NCBI GenBank assembly: GCA_029339505.1
Contig: JAQISU010000251.1
Coordinates: forward strand, 1,390,001-1,454,000
From: Unio delphinus
Lineage: Eukaryota; Mollusca; Bivalvia; Unionida; Unionidae
Reading direction: 5' to 3'
DNA: 64,000 bases
Shown here one piece after another: positions 55,501-57,722 of this stretch. The translations under genes were made by a program, and so were the position numbers. Position 1 is the stretch's first letter, and each line of letters begins with the position of its first letter. The notes under the pieces were generated by a model. That model ran no database searches, had not been told where the DNA came from, and saw only the letters and a program-made list of their open reading frames with translations.

Positions 55501-57722
55501 TTATACTTTGAGAGTTGATATTAACTGAACCAATATCAATAAACATTTCTGTTAGTGGGTTATACTTACTTTGAAAGTTGATATTAACGGAACCAATATT
55601 AATAAACATTTCTGTTAGTGGGTTATACTTACTTTGAAAGTTGATATTAACTGAACCAATATCAATAAACATTTCTGTTAGTGGGTTATACTTACTTTGA
55701 AAGTTGATATTAACTGAACCAATATCAATAAACATTTCTGTCAGTGAGTTATACTTACTTTGAAAGTTGATATTAACTGAACCAATATCAATAAACATTT
55801 CTGTTAGTGGGTTATACTTACTTTGAAAGTTGATATTAACTGAACCAATATCATGAAACATTTCTCTCAGTGAGTTATACTTACTTTGAGAGTTGATATT
55901 AACTGAACCAAGAGCATAAAACATTTTATGCATTTCTGTAAAATATTCTTTGATGTATCATGACCTAACATATAGTAACGGCAAAAAGCAATATTATTAT
56001 ATAATGGAGTATCTTGGACAGTCTATCATAAATAGAATCTCTAGCTTATATTCACTTGATAAGTTTATGTAGCATTGCTAGTTTGGGTCTGTCCAGTTTG
56101 TTGAGGCCAGAGGGCATTGCTAGTATGGGTCTGTTCAGTTTGTTGAGCCCAGATGGCATTGCCAGTGTGGCTTTGTCCATTTTGTTAAGGCCAGATGGCA
56201 TTGCCAGTGTTGCTGTGTTCTGTTTGTTGACGCCAGATGGCATTGCCAGCTAGGCTTTGTCCATTTTCTTCAGGCCAGATGGCATTGCCAGTGTTGCTGT
56301 GTTCTGTTTGTTGAGGCCAGAAGGTACTGCTAGTAAGAACATGTCCAGTTTCTTAAAACTGGAGGATACTACTGGTATAGTCATGTCCGGTTTTTCTAGA
56401 CCAGAGGGCACTGCCAGTATAGCCTTGTTCAATTGTTCTAGAAGACCAGAGGGCACTGCCAGTATGGCCATGTCCAGTTTTTCTAGACCAGAGGGTTTTG
56501 CCAGTATGGCCTTGTCCAGTTTTTCTTGACCAGAGGGTACTGCCAGTATGGCCTTGTCAAGTTTTGCTAGACCAGAGGGTACTGCCAGTATGGCCTTGTC
56601 CAGTTTTGCTAGACCAGAGGGTACTGCCAGTATGGCCTTGTCCAGTTTTGCTAGATCAGAGGGTACTGCCAGTATGGCCTTGTCCAGTTTTTCTAGACCA
56701 GAGGGTACTGCCAGTATGGCCTTGTCCAGTTTTTCTAGACCAGAGGGTACTGCCAGTATGGCCTTGTCCAGTTTTGCTAGACCAGAGGGTACTGCCAGTA
56801 TGGCCTTGTCCAGTTTTTCTAGACCATACGGTACCGCCAGTATGGCCATGTTCAGTTTTTCTAGACCAGAGGGTACTGCCAGTATGGCATTGTCTAGTTT
56901 TTCTAGACCAGAGGGTACTGCCAGTATGGCCATGTCTAGTATTTCTATGACTTTCCCTTGATACTCTTCAGATGTGTAGAATATGTATAAAACAGGTCTC
57001 CTATGCTGTATACAGTAAAGTGTATCAATGATTTTCCCTTGATATTCTTCAGATGTGTAGAATATGTATAAAGCAGGTCTCCTATGCTGTATACAGTAAA
57101 GTGTATCAATGACTTTCCCTTGATACTCATCAGATATGTAGAATATGTATAAAACAGGTATCCTATGCTGTATACAGTAAAGTGTATCAATGCCTTTCCC
57201 TTGATACTCTTCAGATATGTAGAATATGTATAAAACAGGTCTCCTATGCTGTATATAGTAAAGTGTATCAATGACTTTCCCTTGATACTCTTCAGAACTT
57301 ATCCAAGATGAAGTATTTGCTTTTCCCAGCAACTTCTGTTGATCATGTTTGTTTTCACATTTGTTGTTCAAGGACATATAGTTTTTCTTGTTTGTTGTGG
57401 CACAGGCAAGAAAGGTCTAATTTTTTAAAGGGCATGGACCACTTGATCGTCTCAATGACCAAGCAAGTTGCAAACAATCTTCCTCAAAGACCATGGTACA
57501 TACTTTTTAGGACATTATCTTCATTAAAACTGCATTAAATAATGACATTTTTTTTCTTTCATTCCAGGTGGAGTAGCACTGGTAAAAGAAATGACAGGGA
57601 ACAAATTCACACAGAATTTCAATGGTTGCATAGAAAATATTCGCATTCAAGACAAAGGTCCAATGAGATTACCTGATGATGCTATAAGTGGTTATAATGT
57701 GAGACCATGTGTCAACAAGTGA
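1558..57722 (+). CDS. HSPG2: Perlecan-like basement membrane proteoglycan, C-terminal part, 22 exons
   Basis: The spliced exons encode 1112 residues of an extracellular matrix protein, with the 5' part of the gene outside the window. Approximate order: partial Ig (1-57), four Ig domains (60-410), laminin G domain LG1 (411-590), two EGF modules (596-663), LG2 (666-838), two EGF modules (842-921), LG3 (924-1112). The order LG-EGF-EGF-LG-EGF-EGF-LG after a run of Ig domains is diagnostic of perlecan domains IV-V; agrin has a different spacing and no Ig run. In known perlecans this end binds cell-surface receptors and matrix partners and can be released as endorepellin. All 21 introns are GT-AG and every junction keeps the frame; most are phase 1, as expected for shuffled extracellular modules. 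Total exon length after the leading partial codon is 3339 nt, exactly 1113 codons with the stop. The protein ends in a Cys shortly before a TGA, as is usual for LG3. Exon edges were set by eye, so individual junctions could be a few bases off. Confidence 0.95.
1738..3699. other. Intron between exons 1 and 2
   Basis: It contains one block of the dispersed CCATCTTGAAAA repeat (2080-2430). Otherwise AT-rich sequence with no recognised element. Confidence 0.6.
2080..2430. repeat. Dispersed 'GCCATCTTGAAAA' repeat, copy B
   Basis: It shows GTCCATCTTGAAGACCTTG, CTCCTAAATGAATG, TTTTCACTGAAATG and GATATCCTTGTTGAAAACC in the same order as the other copies. About two units of 130-150 bp. Confidence 0.5.
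3700..3960 (+). CDS. HSPG2: Perlecan exon 2: complete Ig domain
   Basis: A 261-nt phase 1-1 exon encodes one whole I-set-like Ig domain: strand B Cys in ILRCSPTG, strand C Trp in IEWSK, and strand F ADAGRYRC. It is the only Ig domain here contained in a single exon; the others are split. The acceptor is TATTTTTAG and the donor GTAATC. Confidence 0.93.
3961..5329. other. Intron between exons 2 and 3
   Basis: It holds a degenerate tRNA-derived SINE (4655-4850). Near the 3' end a ~55-bp direct duplication (5215-5305, GAAATG-ATC-ACACA-AGACACAGGA-TTGATATGTTG) precedes the acceptor. Confidence 0.6.
4655..4850 (+). mobile_element. Degenerate tRNA-derived SINE
   Basis: A box-A-like GTGGCTTGGTGGCTAATG is followed about 35 bp later by a box-B-like GTGTGGATTTGAGT. 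After it comes GTGCCCATGGGAAAGGTAA and CTTCAGTTGCAC, a body motif seen in many invertebrate tRNA-SINEs. The copy is old and lacks a clear tail. Confidence 0.5.
5330..5492 (+). CDS. HSPG2: Perlecan exon 3: first half of an Ig domain
   Basis: The exon is 163 nt and ends in phase 2. It encodes a PPTVRA start, strand B Cys (VELRCDFTG), the SPEPSVRW strand C and the linker to DGVLT. The acceptor TTCTTGCAG and donor GTAAGT are near consensus. The exon is completed by exon 4. Confidence 0.93.
5493..6378. other. Intron between exons 3 and 4, mostly minisatellite
   Basis: About 550 of its 886 bp are a ~42-bp tandem array (5530-6085), ending in a poly-C run at 6087-6099. Confidence 0.7.
5530..6085. 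repeat. Minisatellite, ~40-45 bp unit
   Basis: About 12 imperfect copies of a unit with AGAGGTATCCTCCCAATTAT and GCCCCTTGCCACCTAAGT. Copies differ in length and sequence. ORFs across it are by-products of the array. Confidence 0.85.
6379..6476 (+). CDS. HSPG2: Perlecan exon 4: second half of the same Ig domain
   Basis: A 98-nt exon, entering in phase 2 and leaving in phase 1. It carries SKDSGRYICTATNAAG, the classic strand E-F signature with the second Ig cysteine. The acceptor is CTCCTTTCAG and the donor GTAAGT. Confidence 0.93.
6477..7086. other. Intron between exons 4 and 5
   Basis: Contains a ~125-bp direct tandem duplication (6618-6870), otherwise AT-rich. Confidence 0.6.
6618..6870. 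repeat. Two-copy tandem duplication, ~125 bp
   Basis: Each copy begins AATG(T)ATAGCAATG and ends AAAAATATTGTGTACATGTA. The copies differ by small indels and point changes, so the duplication is not recent. Confidence 0.8.
7087..7176 (+). CDS. HSPG2: Perlecan exon 5: first half of an Ig domain
   Basis: A 90-nt phase 1-1 exon. It encodes VGDRVEMECIVAG with the strand B cysteine, and joins exon 6 at the glycine after the cysteine. Between exons 5 and 6 lies a 4.4-kb intron containing nested transposons. Confidence 0.9.
7581..8395. mobile_element. Unclassified nonautonomous element with 13-bp inverted ends
   Basis: The left end TGTTACTGTTACG matches the right end CGTAACAGTTACA read on the other strand in 12 of 13 positions. 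Inside, two halves share GAGCACAA-ATTTTCCAGA-AAAAATAAA and GGTAATAAAAT-type segments, suggesting an internal duplication. No ORF of note and no clear target-site duplication, so the class is unknown. Confidence 0.5.
9532..9720 (+). pseudogene. Zinc-finger-like ORF fragment, possibly transposon-derived
   Basis: A 60-codon open frame encodes KKKKRAWFHRFRPIWTSKFQ and ends DDKKFHCYFQ. The RFRPxW...KFHC pattern recalls the start of BED-like zinc fingers in transposon-derived proteins, but the second zinc cysteine and the histidines are absent. An A14 run sits inside. It lies just left of the piggyBac insert. Confidence 0.25.
9848..11010 (+). mobile_element. piggyBac-like deletion element with TTAA ends
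   Basis: The element is 1163 bp and is bounded by TTAACTCATTCGGCCCC and its inverted counterpart GGGGCTGAATGAGTTAA (16 of 17 match), with TTAA, the piggyBac target site, at both tips. The + strand keeps traces of a transposase N-terminus: a start at 10140 followed by NEEFLGLDLEN, then an acidic SEEEDADGENE block; a stop interrupts it after about 25 codons. The catalytic DDE region is missing. It shares its sequence with the copy at 19749. Confidence 0.8.
11539..11718 (+). CDS. HSPG2: Perlecan exon 6: second half of an Ig domain
   Basis: A 180-nt phase 1-1 exon, beginning TPLPTIRWSRDDGPLP and containing LEDAGTYTCTAINQAG. It has the same length and split position as exon 1, so these two Ig domains likely share a common duplicated exon layout. 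The acceptor is ACATATAG. Confidence 0.92.
11719..12092. other. Intron between exons 6 and 7
   Basis: 374 bp of AT-rich sequence; nothing recognised apart from the splice signals. Confidence 0.7.
12093..12225 (+). CDS. HSPG2: Perlecan exon 7: first half of the last Ig domain
   Basis: A 133-nt exon leaving in phase 2. It encodes ALGDSASIGCEASGYPSP and ITWYRKNGQMP, that is strands A' to C with Cys and Trp. The acceptor is AAATTTCAG and the donor GTAAGT. Confidence 0.93.
13005..13325. repeat. Minisatellite with nested 18-bp unit
   Basis: The basic unit is GTGTACAGTGTGAAAAAG. Runs of one to five units are separated by GGCCCATATTCATGTGTACT, forming a higher-order pattern. Because 18 is a multiple of 3, frames stay open; the resulting ORFs (KGVQCE repeats) are not taken as genes. 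Confidence 0.85.
13330..13640. mobile_element. Tigger-like element fragment
   Basis: CCTGATAACTCACGAGCAAG, GGCATGGATCCAGTTTTTT, TTTTATTGTCAAAAATGG and GCTAACAGGTGGCAACA align in order with the copy at 41443. Only the left part is present. Confidence 0.5.
13663..13691. repeat. GT microsatellite
   Basis: About 14 GT dinucleotides in a row. Confidence 0.95.
14318..14445 (+). CDS. HSPG2: Perlecan exon 8: second half of the last Ig domain
   Basis: A 128-nt exon entering in phase 2 and leaving in phase 1. It contains KTEDAGTYICSAQNQHG with the closing Ig cysteine and ends in VDLKIGG, the linker to LG1. The acceptor is GTTTTTAG and the donor GTGAGT. Confidence 0.92.
14825..15160 (-). pseudogene. 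BED-like zinc-finger ORF remnant, probably transposon-derived
   Basis: A 111-codon minus-strand frame contains CKVEVKMVYGGRNYVTRHKQ followed by TLLHRRN. The GGRNxVxRHxxTxLH pattern is seen in zinc fingers of hAT-like transposases and their domesticated relatives. The first zinc Cys pair is not intact. No acceptor or partner exon is visible, so I treat it as a relic. Confidence 0.35.
15455..15605. repeat. Three-copy degenerate tandem repeat, ~50 bp
   Basis: Units share CAACTTGTC-CCAATTCATA, A-TGCAGGT-CA and TTTTGCAGT. Confidence 0.6.
16290..16650 (-). pseudogene. Tigger/pogo transposase remnant
   Basis: On the minus strand one frame reads VNFTDDMTINMDEIIVYF, then NKMGINNLRITKTGADLKIS before a stop. 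Another part reads KGCVDEMLLQWIKECIL. These match, in order, the DDE_1 family pattern of NMDExPvyFD, a KGxxxVxIxTTG block and KGWVDExxMLxWIxxV. Frameshifts and stops make it inactive. Confidence 0.5.
17685..17782. repeat. Degenerate ~22-bp repeat
   Basis: About five units of the form TGGCACCCCATGAAAATT, with variable spacing. Confidence 0.55.
17830..17943 (+). CDS. HSPG2: Perlecan exon 9: start of LG1
   Basis: A 114-nt phase 1-1 exon encoding the first strands of a laminin G domain (IAYQPLSDVYLDFDLLLSLK). It opens the domain V module. The acceptor is TGTTTCAG and the donor GTGAGT; the next intron is only 200 bp. Confidence 0.9.
18144..18326 (+). CDS. HSPG2: Perlecan exon 10: middle of LG1
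   Basis: A 183-nt phase 1-1 exon. It has the LG hallmark GMVLYNGQNSNGAGDF, then PEFRFDVGSGPAIIRG and the conserved WHTVKLTR. The DF and D/N positions fit the metal-rim residues of LG domains, but binding is an inference. The donor GTAGAA is weak; a TAA microsatellite follows directly. Confidence 0.95.
18350..18394. repeat. TAA microsatellite
   Basis: About 15 TAA units directly after the weak exon 10 donor. Confidence 0.95.
18641..18810. mobile_element. hAT-type MITE with 8-bp target-site duplication
   Basis: The left end is CAGGGGTCTCAAACTC and the right end GTTTGCAACCCCTG, inverted copies with small differences. The flanks are AGCTAGAT and AGCTAGAC, an 8-bp duplication with one change, as made by hAT transposases. 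The interior has GGGCTGCATGTGGCCCAC, typical of Charlie-like MITEs. No coding capacity. Confidence 0.85.
19178..19407 (+). mobile_element. SINE body, 5' truncated (same family as 49497 and 50027)
   Basis: It starts near TACTAACAGCTGCCTCGCTT and continues GGCGCTCAGCATTAA, GTTAGTGTTAGGACTGGTT, GACTGGGTGGGAC, CACTATAAACTG and ends CAAACAAACAAACA. The tRNA-like head is absent, as expected for incomplete reverse transcription. Confidence 0.75.
19525..19674 (+). CDS. HSPG2: Perlecan exon 11: late LG1
   Basis: A 150-nt phase 1-1 exon encoding GTMVVNDEPAYTGVSPG, LDLVQNMYLGSVP and the end GFRTGFVG. In most LG domains the next residue is the first disulfide Cys, but here exon 12 supplies Ser. Confidence 0.94.
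19675..21524. other. Intron between exons 11 and 12
   Basis: Holds a second piggyBac-like deletion element (19749-20430). The remaining ~1.1 kb is AT-rich with nothing recognised. Confidence 0.65.
19749..20430 (+). mobile_element. piggyBac-like deletion element, second copy
   Basis: It begins TTAACTCATTTGGC and aligns along its length with the element at 9848, including CAATCAGAAATGATTTTACT, CACGTGTTCTGTTCAAGAAA and the acidic ORF start (NKEFLGPYLENIEQAEE). Compared with the first copy it lacks about 360 bp in the middle. The right inverted end is not found, so it is truncated or too diverged. Confidence 0.65.
21525..21743 (+). CDS. HSPG2: Perlecan exon 12: end of LG1 and EGF1
   Basis: A 219-nt phase 1-1 exon. 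It finishes LG1 (SVSEVKIKG) and encodes a full EGF module with CHYNPCLNGGIC and YECQCRQGFAGTRC. It ends in the first cysteine of EGF2 (ESCYP). No cysteine pair for the LG1 disulfide is visible. Confidence 0.94.
21744..22517. other. Intron between exons 12 and 13
   Basis: 774 bp, AT-rich; no repeat or element recognised. Confidence 0.65.
22518..22616 (+). CDS. HSPG2: Perlecan exon 13: EGF2
   Basis: A 99-nt phase 1-1 exon encoding the rest of EGF2: ACGPSGRCF, FRCVCPVGKTGAGC. With the Cys from exon 12 it has all six cysteines. An internal GTAAGA at 22590 is a possible cryptic donor within the exon. Confidence 0.92.
22617..23848. other. Intron between exons 13 and 14
   Basis: Its 3' part contains a ~47-bp minisatellite (23565-23805). 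The rest shows nothing specific. Confidence 0.65.
23565..23805. repeat. Minisatellite, ~47-50 bp unit
   Basis: About five copies of AGATTGCCATATTATTTATT followed by TATCTTGTATGGCAAATGTA. The array ends some 40 bp before the exon 14 acceptor, so it may shape the branch-point region. Confidence 0.8.
23849..24070 (+). CDS. HSPG2: Perlecan exon 14: first half of LG2
   Basis: A 222-nt phase 1-1 exon. It encodes NRTSFISYPVVEDALFSLSI, then ILLYDANSRDGTGDFMSLVI and YLEFRFDTGYG, matching LG domain strands and the calcium-rim Asp. The acceptor has a long T run and the donor is GTAAGA. The NRT sequence is a potential N-glycosylation site. Confidence 0.95.
24071..25682. other. Intron between exons 14 and 15
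   Basis: Contains a 21-bp tandem repeat (25105-25228), otherwise nothing recognised. Confidence 0.65.
25105..25228. repeat. 21-bp tandem repeat
   Basis: About six imperfect units of GGATGTCAGTGGGAGTGTGC plus T. The resulting VGVCWMS-type ORF is a by-product. Confidence 0.8.
25683..25799 (+). CDS. HSPG2: Perlecan exon 15: middle of LG2
   Basis: A 117-nt phase 1-1 exon encoding GPAIIKSRKPVSINEWTRV and LKVNDEEPVVG. It corresponds to the LG1 part in exons 10/11. It precedes the largest intron of the window (10.7 kb), which contains the candidate cassette exon at 31090. Confidence 0.93.
27540..27793 (+). mobile_element. tRNA-derived SINE with CA tail
   Basis: Box A (TGGCTGAGTGGTCTCG) and box B (GGGTTTGAGTCTC) are properly spaced for an RNA polymerase III promoter. 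The body runs through TCTTCTGGGGATTTTTCTGG and GGCTGCCATGTATAGCC to GCTGAAAAATTGTGTTAAAC and a (CA)n tail. Its 3' end also appears alone at 45108-45175 and, inverted, at 63455-63500. Confidence 0.75.
27793..29191. mobile_element. Tigger-like element with imperfect inverted ends
   Basis: The left end CAGAGTGGTTTACCTCATAT and the right end CATGAGGGGGATCACTG read as imperfect inverted copies; the right end is followed by TA. The region near 29008-29090 repeats GTGGCC-TTGTGAGGGG motifs, as do Tigger ends. An internal piece near 28690-28930 resembles the 41443 family. No intact transposase. Confidence 0.45.
28484..28516. repeat. GT microsatellite
   Basis: About 16 GT dinucleotides. Confidence 0.95.
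29192..29262. repeat. Compound GT / TA / CTA / ATA microsatellite
   Basis: (GT)n passes into (TA)n, (CTA)n and (ATA)n. It is probably the 3' tail of the minus-strand LINE at 29235-30120, at the edge of the Tigger-like element. Confidence 0.9.
29235..30120 (-). mobile_element. Non-LTR retrotransposon 3' end, internally deleted
   Basis: The minus strand encodes CKLCQKNKDYLVEDEFHFVY followed by ACPAYGHLRNKYF, the Cys-rich C-terminal signature (CxxC...EDExHFxxxCPxY) found after the reverse transcriptase in several LINE families. Before it, KQPLWWDKESDN resembles the endonuclease-RT linker, so most of the RT is missing. The end TGGCCTAAATTACTGAATAA leads into simple repeats at the low-coordinate side, the expected 3' tail. 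Confidence 0.65.
30227..30382 (+). mobile_element. Short fragment of the CR1/L2-like LINE
   Basis: It encodes YKQIYEAAKKNVTNIAHLAK and KIMESSSCKELFEITNKLIS in one frame, nearly the same as the minus-strand copy at 54090-54250, in the opposite orientation. The identity at DNA level is high, suggesting relatively recent activity. Confidence 0.8.
31090..31173 (+). CDS. Candidate 84-nt cassette exon inside LG2
   Basis: This stretch has exon-like borders: a branch-like CTAAC at 31053-31057, a pyrimidine-rich tract, AACCCAG acceptor, and a GAG|GTATTC donor with a weak +5. It is exactly 28 codons, open, and phase 1-1, so it can be added between exons 15 and 16 without changing the frame. It encodes WNLNNNNLRNDYLDYYRYKS followed by KRFRR. 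It holds five CpGs in about 60 nt, which is unusual for the surrounding intron. The RFRR motif matches the furin consensus R-X-R/K-R. The open frame continues past the donor for 43 more codons, so it could instead be part of an unrecognised mobile-element ORF. LG2 is complete without it, so it would be an alternative exon if real. Confidence 0.45.
31480..31602. repeat. Three-copy tandem repeat, ~33 bp
   Basis: Units share GGGTATTGTTTTGCC, TTCTGC and CTCT. Confidence 0.7.
32160..32350. repeat. Degenerate tandem repeat, ~48 bp
   Basis: Three to four units of GGACCAACCAAAT followed by AAAACACACCA. ORFs on both strands come from the array. Confidence 0.65.
33060..34030. repeat. Long degenerate satellite-like array, ~50 bp unit
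   Basis: Around 18 copies of AGTACCAGCAGCTTGTACAT followed by TCATTTATTACATTCTGATG and TTGATTCTT. Units vary in length and identity. At nearly 1 kb it is the longest single-unit array apart from the 42-bp one. Confidence 0.85.
34740..35520. repeat. Dispersed 'GCCATCTTGAAAA' repeat, copy C (about five units)
   Basis: Repeated phrases are TGGCCATCTTTAAAATCTTG, TATTGGTATTTCTC, TTTTCACTAAAAGACTT, GTCCTAAA and AAATGGTG, spaced about 150 bp. It is the longest copy in the window. Confidence 0.65.
36488..36615 (+). CDS. HSPG2: Perlecan exon 16: late LG2
   Basis: A 128-nt exon entering in phase 1 and leaving in phase 0, the only phase 0 junction seen. It encodes ISPGDTVGLNLKLPLYLGG and GFIGCVAQ with the first LG2 disulfide Cys. 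Its last 18 bases and donor are part of a 41-bp tandem triplication. Confidence 0.94.
36598..36720 (+). repeat. Perfect 41-bp triplication across the exon 16 splice donor
   Basis: Three identical 41-bp units (36598-36638, 36639-36679, 36680-36720) each contain the exon end GGCTGTGTGGCACAG and donor GTAGGATG. Only the first donor keeps the frame: reading on from CAQ gives VG and a stop. The perfect identity implies a recent event. Confidence 0.97.
36721..38384. other. Remainder of intron between exons 16 and 17
   Basis: Most of it (37070-38000) is a degenerate ~160-bp repeat; otherwise nothing recognised. Confidence 0.6.
37070..38000. repeat. Degenerate ~160-bp tandem repeat
   Basis: About six units with the order TGACAGAAAGCATA, GGCATAAAGACCTTT, TACAAATGATACC, CATCAGATATGGC, ACTAAAAATA-AAAACC and AATGACTTCT. 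Divergence between units is high. Confidence 0.65.
38385..38556 (+). CDS. HSPG2: Perlecan exon 17: end of LG2 and EGF3
   Basis: A 172-nt exon from phase 0 to phase 1. It encodes LRVNDKTIGLV, the second LG2 Cys in VQDCG, and most of EGF3 (CERQPCANGSTC, PGPDYRCVCPP). The sixth EGF cysteine comes from exon 18. Degenerate copies of its 3' end occur in the next intron. Confidence 0.94.
38634..39520 (+). pseudogene. Degenerate duplicates of the exon 17 (EGF3) 3' end
   Basis: Copies at about 38634-38670, 38694-38756, 38826-38866, 38923-38977 and 39460-39520 resemble the end of exon 17 with its donor. The clearest, at 39460, reads TCENIPGPDYKCI against TCEDLPGPDYRCV in exon 17 and is followed by a GTGAGG donor-like site. 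The others share GATTA-AGGTGTCTGCC-TCCACCC-like sequence and a following AAGTAAGG. None has an intact EGF module or a good acceptor. Confidence 0.6.
40098..40502. repeat. Near-perfect 33-bp minisatellite
   Basis: About 12 copies of TAACTTTGCATGCACAGATC followed by CCTAAACACTAAG. Only a few substitutions separate the units. As 33 is a multiple of 3, the minus strand stays open (an 11-residue peptide repeat), which I regard as an artefact. Each unit contains the palindromic GCATGC. Confidence 0.95.
40690..41337 (-). mobile_element. piggyBac-like transposase N-terminal remnant
   Basis: On the minus strand an acidic DSDDDEEDFEGFEPEE segment is followed by GRVGPTRVLDGSLKALEYFQ and IFDLDEVIENIVHVIN, matching the piggyBac pattern GPxRxL...LxxFxxFFxxELxxxIVxxTN. 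Stops interrupt it. The outer end at 41334-41337 is TTAA, and reading inward gives TTAACCCTTTCATCACTG, a plausible terminal repeat. The catalytic region is absent. Confidence 0.65.
41443..42690. mobile_element. Tigger/pogo-like nonautonomous element
   Basis: The left end (CTCCCTCGATAACTCGCAC) and right end (GTGCATGAGTTATCGAGGGA) are inverted copies. Just inside each end a second CGATAACTCG-type motif recurs. About 1.25 kb with no ORF of note. Family members are at 8757-11405 and 13330-13640. Confidence 0.65.
43168..43336. repeat. 33-bp array with alternating variants
   Basis: Five copies of GCTGTTTTATTGGCAGTCAT followed by TCAGTTAATTGTA. Copies alternate strictly between TCAG and TAAG at one site, so it grew as a 66-bp dimer. 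Confidence 0.92.
43734..44327. mobile_element. piggyBac-type MITE, 594 bp
   Basis: The right end GGGGTTAATGTGTTAA and left end TTTACACATTAACCCC are inverted copies matching at 15 of 16 positions. The right tip is TTAA; the left is mutated to TTTA. No transposase is encoded. Confidence 0.6.
44566..44700 (+). CDS. HSPG2: Perlecan exon 18: EGF4
   Basis: A 135-nt phase 1-1 exon. It supplies the last Cys of EGF3 (GVNC) and a full six-Cys EGF4 (CLTQTPCKNQAPC, YRCDCPLGFMGKNC). In vertebrates the endorepellin LG3 fragment is released just after this module; I cannot identify a cleavage site here. Confidence 0.94.
45108..45175 (+). mobile_element. SINE 3' end fragment
   Basis: GGCTGCCATGTGAAGCCTAT, then GCTGAAAAATGCCATTAAAT and a CAACAACAACAAC tail match the 3' end of the SINE at 27540. 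Confidence 0.55.
45197..45636. repeat. 28-bp minisatellite
   Basis: About 16 copies of ACTCAGTGGACCTATAACAT followed by GGGCCATT, with substitutions and a few short units. The first copies sit next to the SINE tail, which may have seeded the array. Confidence 0.92.
46000..46130. repeat. Low-complexity TCA / CTT-rich tract
   Basis: ATCATCATC runs pass into TTC TTC TTC repeats and a T run. The poly-Ser and poly-His frames are artefacts. Confidence 0.9.
46333..46558 (+). CDS. HSPG2: Perlecan exon 19: first half of LG3
   Basis: A 226-nt exon from phase 1 to phase 2. It encodes GNGFVEFSKDLLPH, ISFDIKTTEPNGVIVWQAEL and DYFSVGLKDGYLEL, i.e. the opening strands of LG3. The donor is GTATTT, weak at +5. 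Confidence 0.94.
46559..48141. other. Intron between exons 19 and 20
   Basis: Contains copy D of the CCATCTTGAAAA repeat (46975-47360). Nothing else recognised. Confidence 0.6.
46975..47360. repeat. Dispersed 'GCCATCTTGAAAA' repeat, copy D
   Basis: It shows AAATGAAAATGGTATTGAT, TAGCCATCTTAAAACC, TTGGTCCTAAA, AATATGGCTGCCACCTT in the family order. About three units. Confidence 0.6.
48142..48225 (+). CDS. HSPG2: Perlecan exon 20: middle of LG3
   Basis: An 84-nt phase 2-2 exon encoding YELGSGPALLKSAVRVDDGY and LHSIQVS, the strand pattern that matches GSGPAIIRG...WHTVKL in LG1; the Trp is replaced by Leu-His here. A pogo-like element begins 140 bp downstream. Confidence 0.9.
48366..49208 (+). 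mobile_element. Pogo/Tigger deletion element with TA duplication
   Basis: The 843-bp element begins CAGTCGACTCCGGTTAACTG and ends with the inverted counterpart CAGTTACGTGGAGTCGACTG, flanked by TA on both sides (48364-48365 and 49209-49210). Extra GTGCAGTTATCCGG motifs lie inside the right end. It retains part of a transposase gene and is richer in CpG than its surroundings, suggesting a younger insertion. Confidence 0.88.
48537..48819 (+). pseudogene. Tigger transposase remnant inside the pogo element
   Basis: The + frame reads NVKLVFVPPNTISLIQSMDQ followed by GIIANFQKLYRSLFIRKLL, the strongly conserved DDE_1 segment (LPPNTTSLIQPMDQGVIxxFK) that includes the last catalytic region. The frame ends after about 94 codons; the DNA-binding half and the other catalytic residues are deleted. 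Confidence 0.85.
49497..49787 (+). mobile_element. tRNA-derived SINE, full length
   Basis: Box A (TGGTTAGAGTGTCC) and box B (GGGTTCAATCC) form a tRNA-like head, followed by AAGTCATACCAAAGACTTAC, GCTGCCTTGCTTGGC, GTTAGTGTTAGGAATGGTT, GGCATGAAGCCCCAGTGCTG and a CA-rich tail. The conserved middle is shared with copies at 50027 and 19178. It recalls V-SINE-type elements reported in molluscs (RUDI-like), from memory and unverified. A Tigger-like end motif (CTCGATAACTCATG) abuts its 5' side. Confidence 0.8.
50027..50335 (+). mobile_element. tRNA-derived SINE, full length, second copy
   Basis: Starts CCGGTGGCCTATTGGTTAGA, with box B GGGTTCAAGCC, then the same body as the copy 240 bp upstream, including CAGCTGCCTCACATGGCGCT and CACTATAAACTGTCACAC, and a CACACACAAACAC tail. 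Confidence 0.85.
51046..51705. repeat. 38-bp minisatellite with 42-bp variants
   Basis: About 17 copies of GATGGACCATAGGGTAATAG followed by TATAAGTAGTATACAGGT. Some units have an extra AAGT, and CCATAGGGTACTAG alternates with CAATAGGGTAATAG. The 135- and 178-codon minus-strand ORFs (CILLILVPYGPS-type repeats) come from the array. Confidence 0.93.
52001..52104 (+). CDS. HSPG2: Perlecan exon 21: LG3
   Basis: A 104-nt exon from phase 2 to phase 1, encoding GRSGTLVVDSNAPVKGDSLG and the end GNIFIGG, the LG 'lyiGG' strand. The acceptor is CTTATTTAAG and the donor GTAAGT. Confidence 0.92.
52560..55110 (-). mobile_element. CR1/L2-like LINE, inactive
   Basis: Reading the minus strand from 55100 down: an APE endonuclease part (GGNLIILGDFNLHFD), a linker (QIYEAAKKNISNIVHLIKLS), the RT motif GVPHGSGLGTFLL, the catalytic box YANDTQIYKS, and the thumb region RRISSICKYLSVDA and LDYYNSMLSGL. 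The order is that of a CR1/L2/Jockey-type ORF2. The catalytic YADD is mutated to YAND and GVPQGS to GVPHGS, and there are several frameshifts and stops. The 5' end is probably truncated. Confidence 0.85.
55270..55925. repeat. 63-bp minisatellite
   Basis: About ten copies of AACATTTCTGTTAGTGGGTT, ATACTTACTTTGAAAGTTGA, TATTAACTGAACCAATATCA, ATA. Middle copies are nearly identical and outer copies more diverged. The 21-codon frame stays open on the minus strand without meaning. Confidence 0.93.
56083..56945. repeat. 42-bp minisatellite, ~20 copies
   Basis: Unit: GAGGGTACTGCCAGTATGGC, CTTGTCCAGTTTTTCTAGAC, CA. Outer units (56083-56330) are diverged with TTGTTGAGG in place of TTTCTAGACC. Several frames on both strands are open because 42 is divisible by 3, giving ORFs up to 375 codons on the minus strand together with the next array. 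Confidence 0.95.
56946..57298. repeat. 81-bp tandem repeat, 4+ copies
   Basis: Unit: TGACTTTCCCTTGATACTCT, TCAGATGTGTAGAATATGTA, TAAAACAGGTCTCCTATGCT, GTATACAGTAAAGTGTATCA, A. Follows the 42-bp array without a gap and in the same open minus-strand frame. Confidence 0.93.
57568..57722 (+). CDS. HSPG2: Perlecan exon 22: end of LG3 and stop codon
   Basis: The terminal coding exon carries 155 nt. It encodes GVALVKEMTGNKFTQNFNGC and ends IRIQDKG...YNVRPCVNK followed by TGA. The two cysteines (NGC and RPC) form the usual LG disulfide pair. It follows an ATTCCAG acceptor with a strong T tract. Confidence 0.95.

Noticed and set aside
55493..55933. 146-codon minus-strand frame with 21-residue repeats
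   Set aside because: By-product of the 63-bp array.
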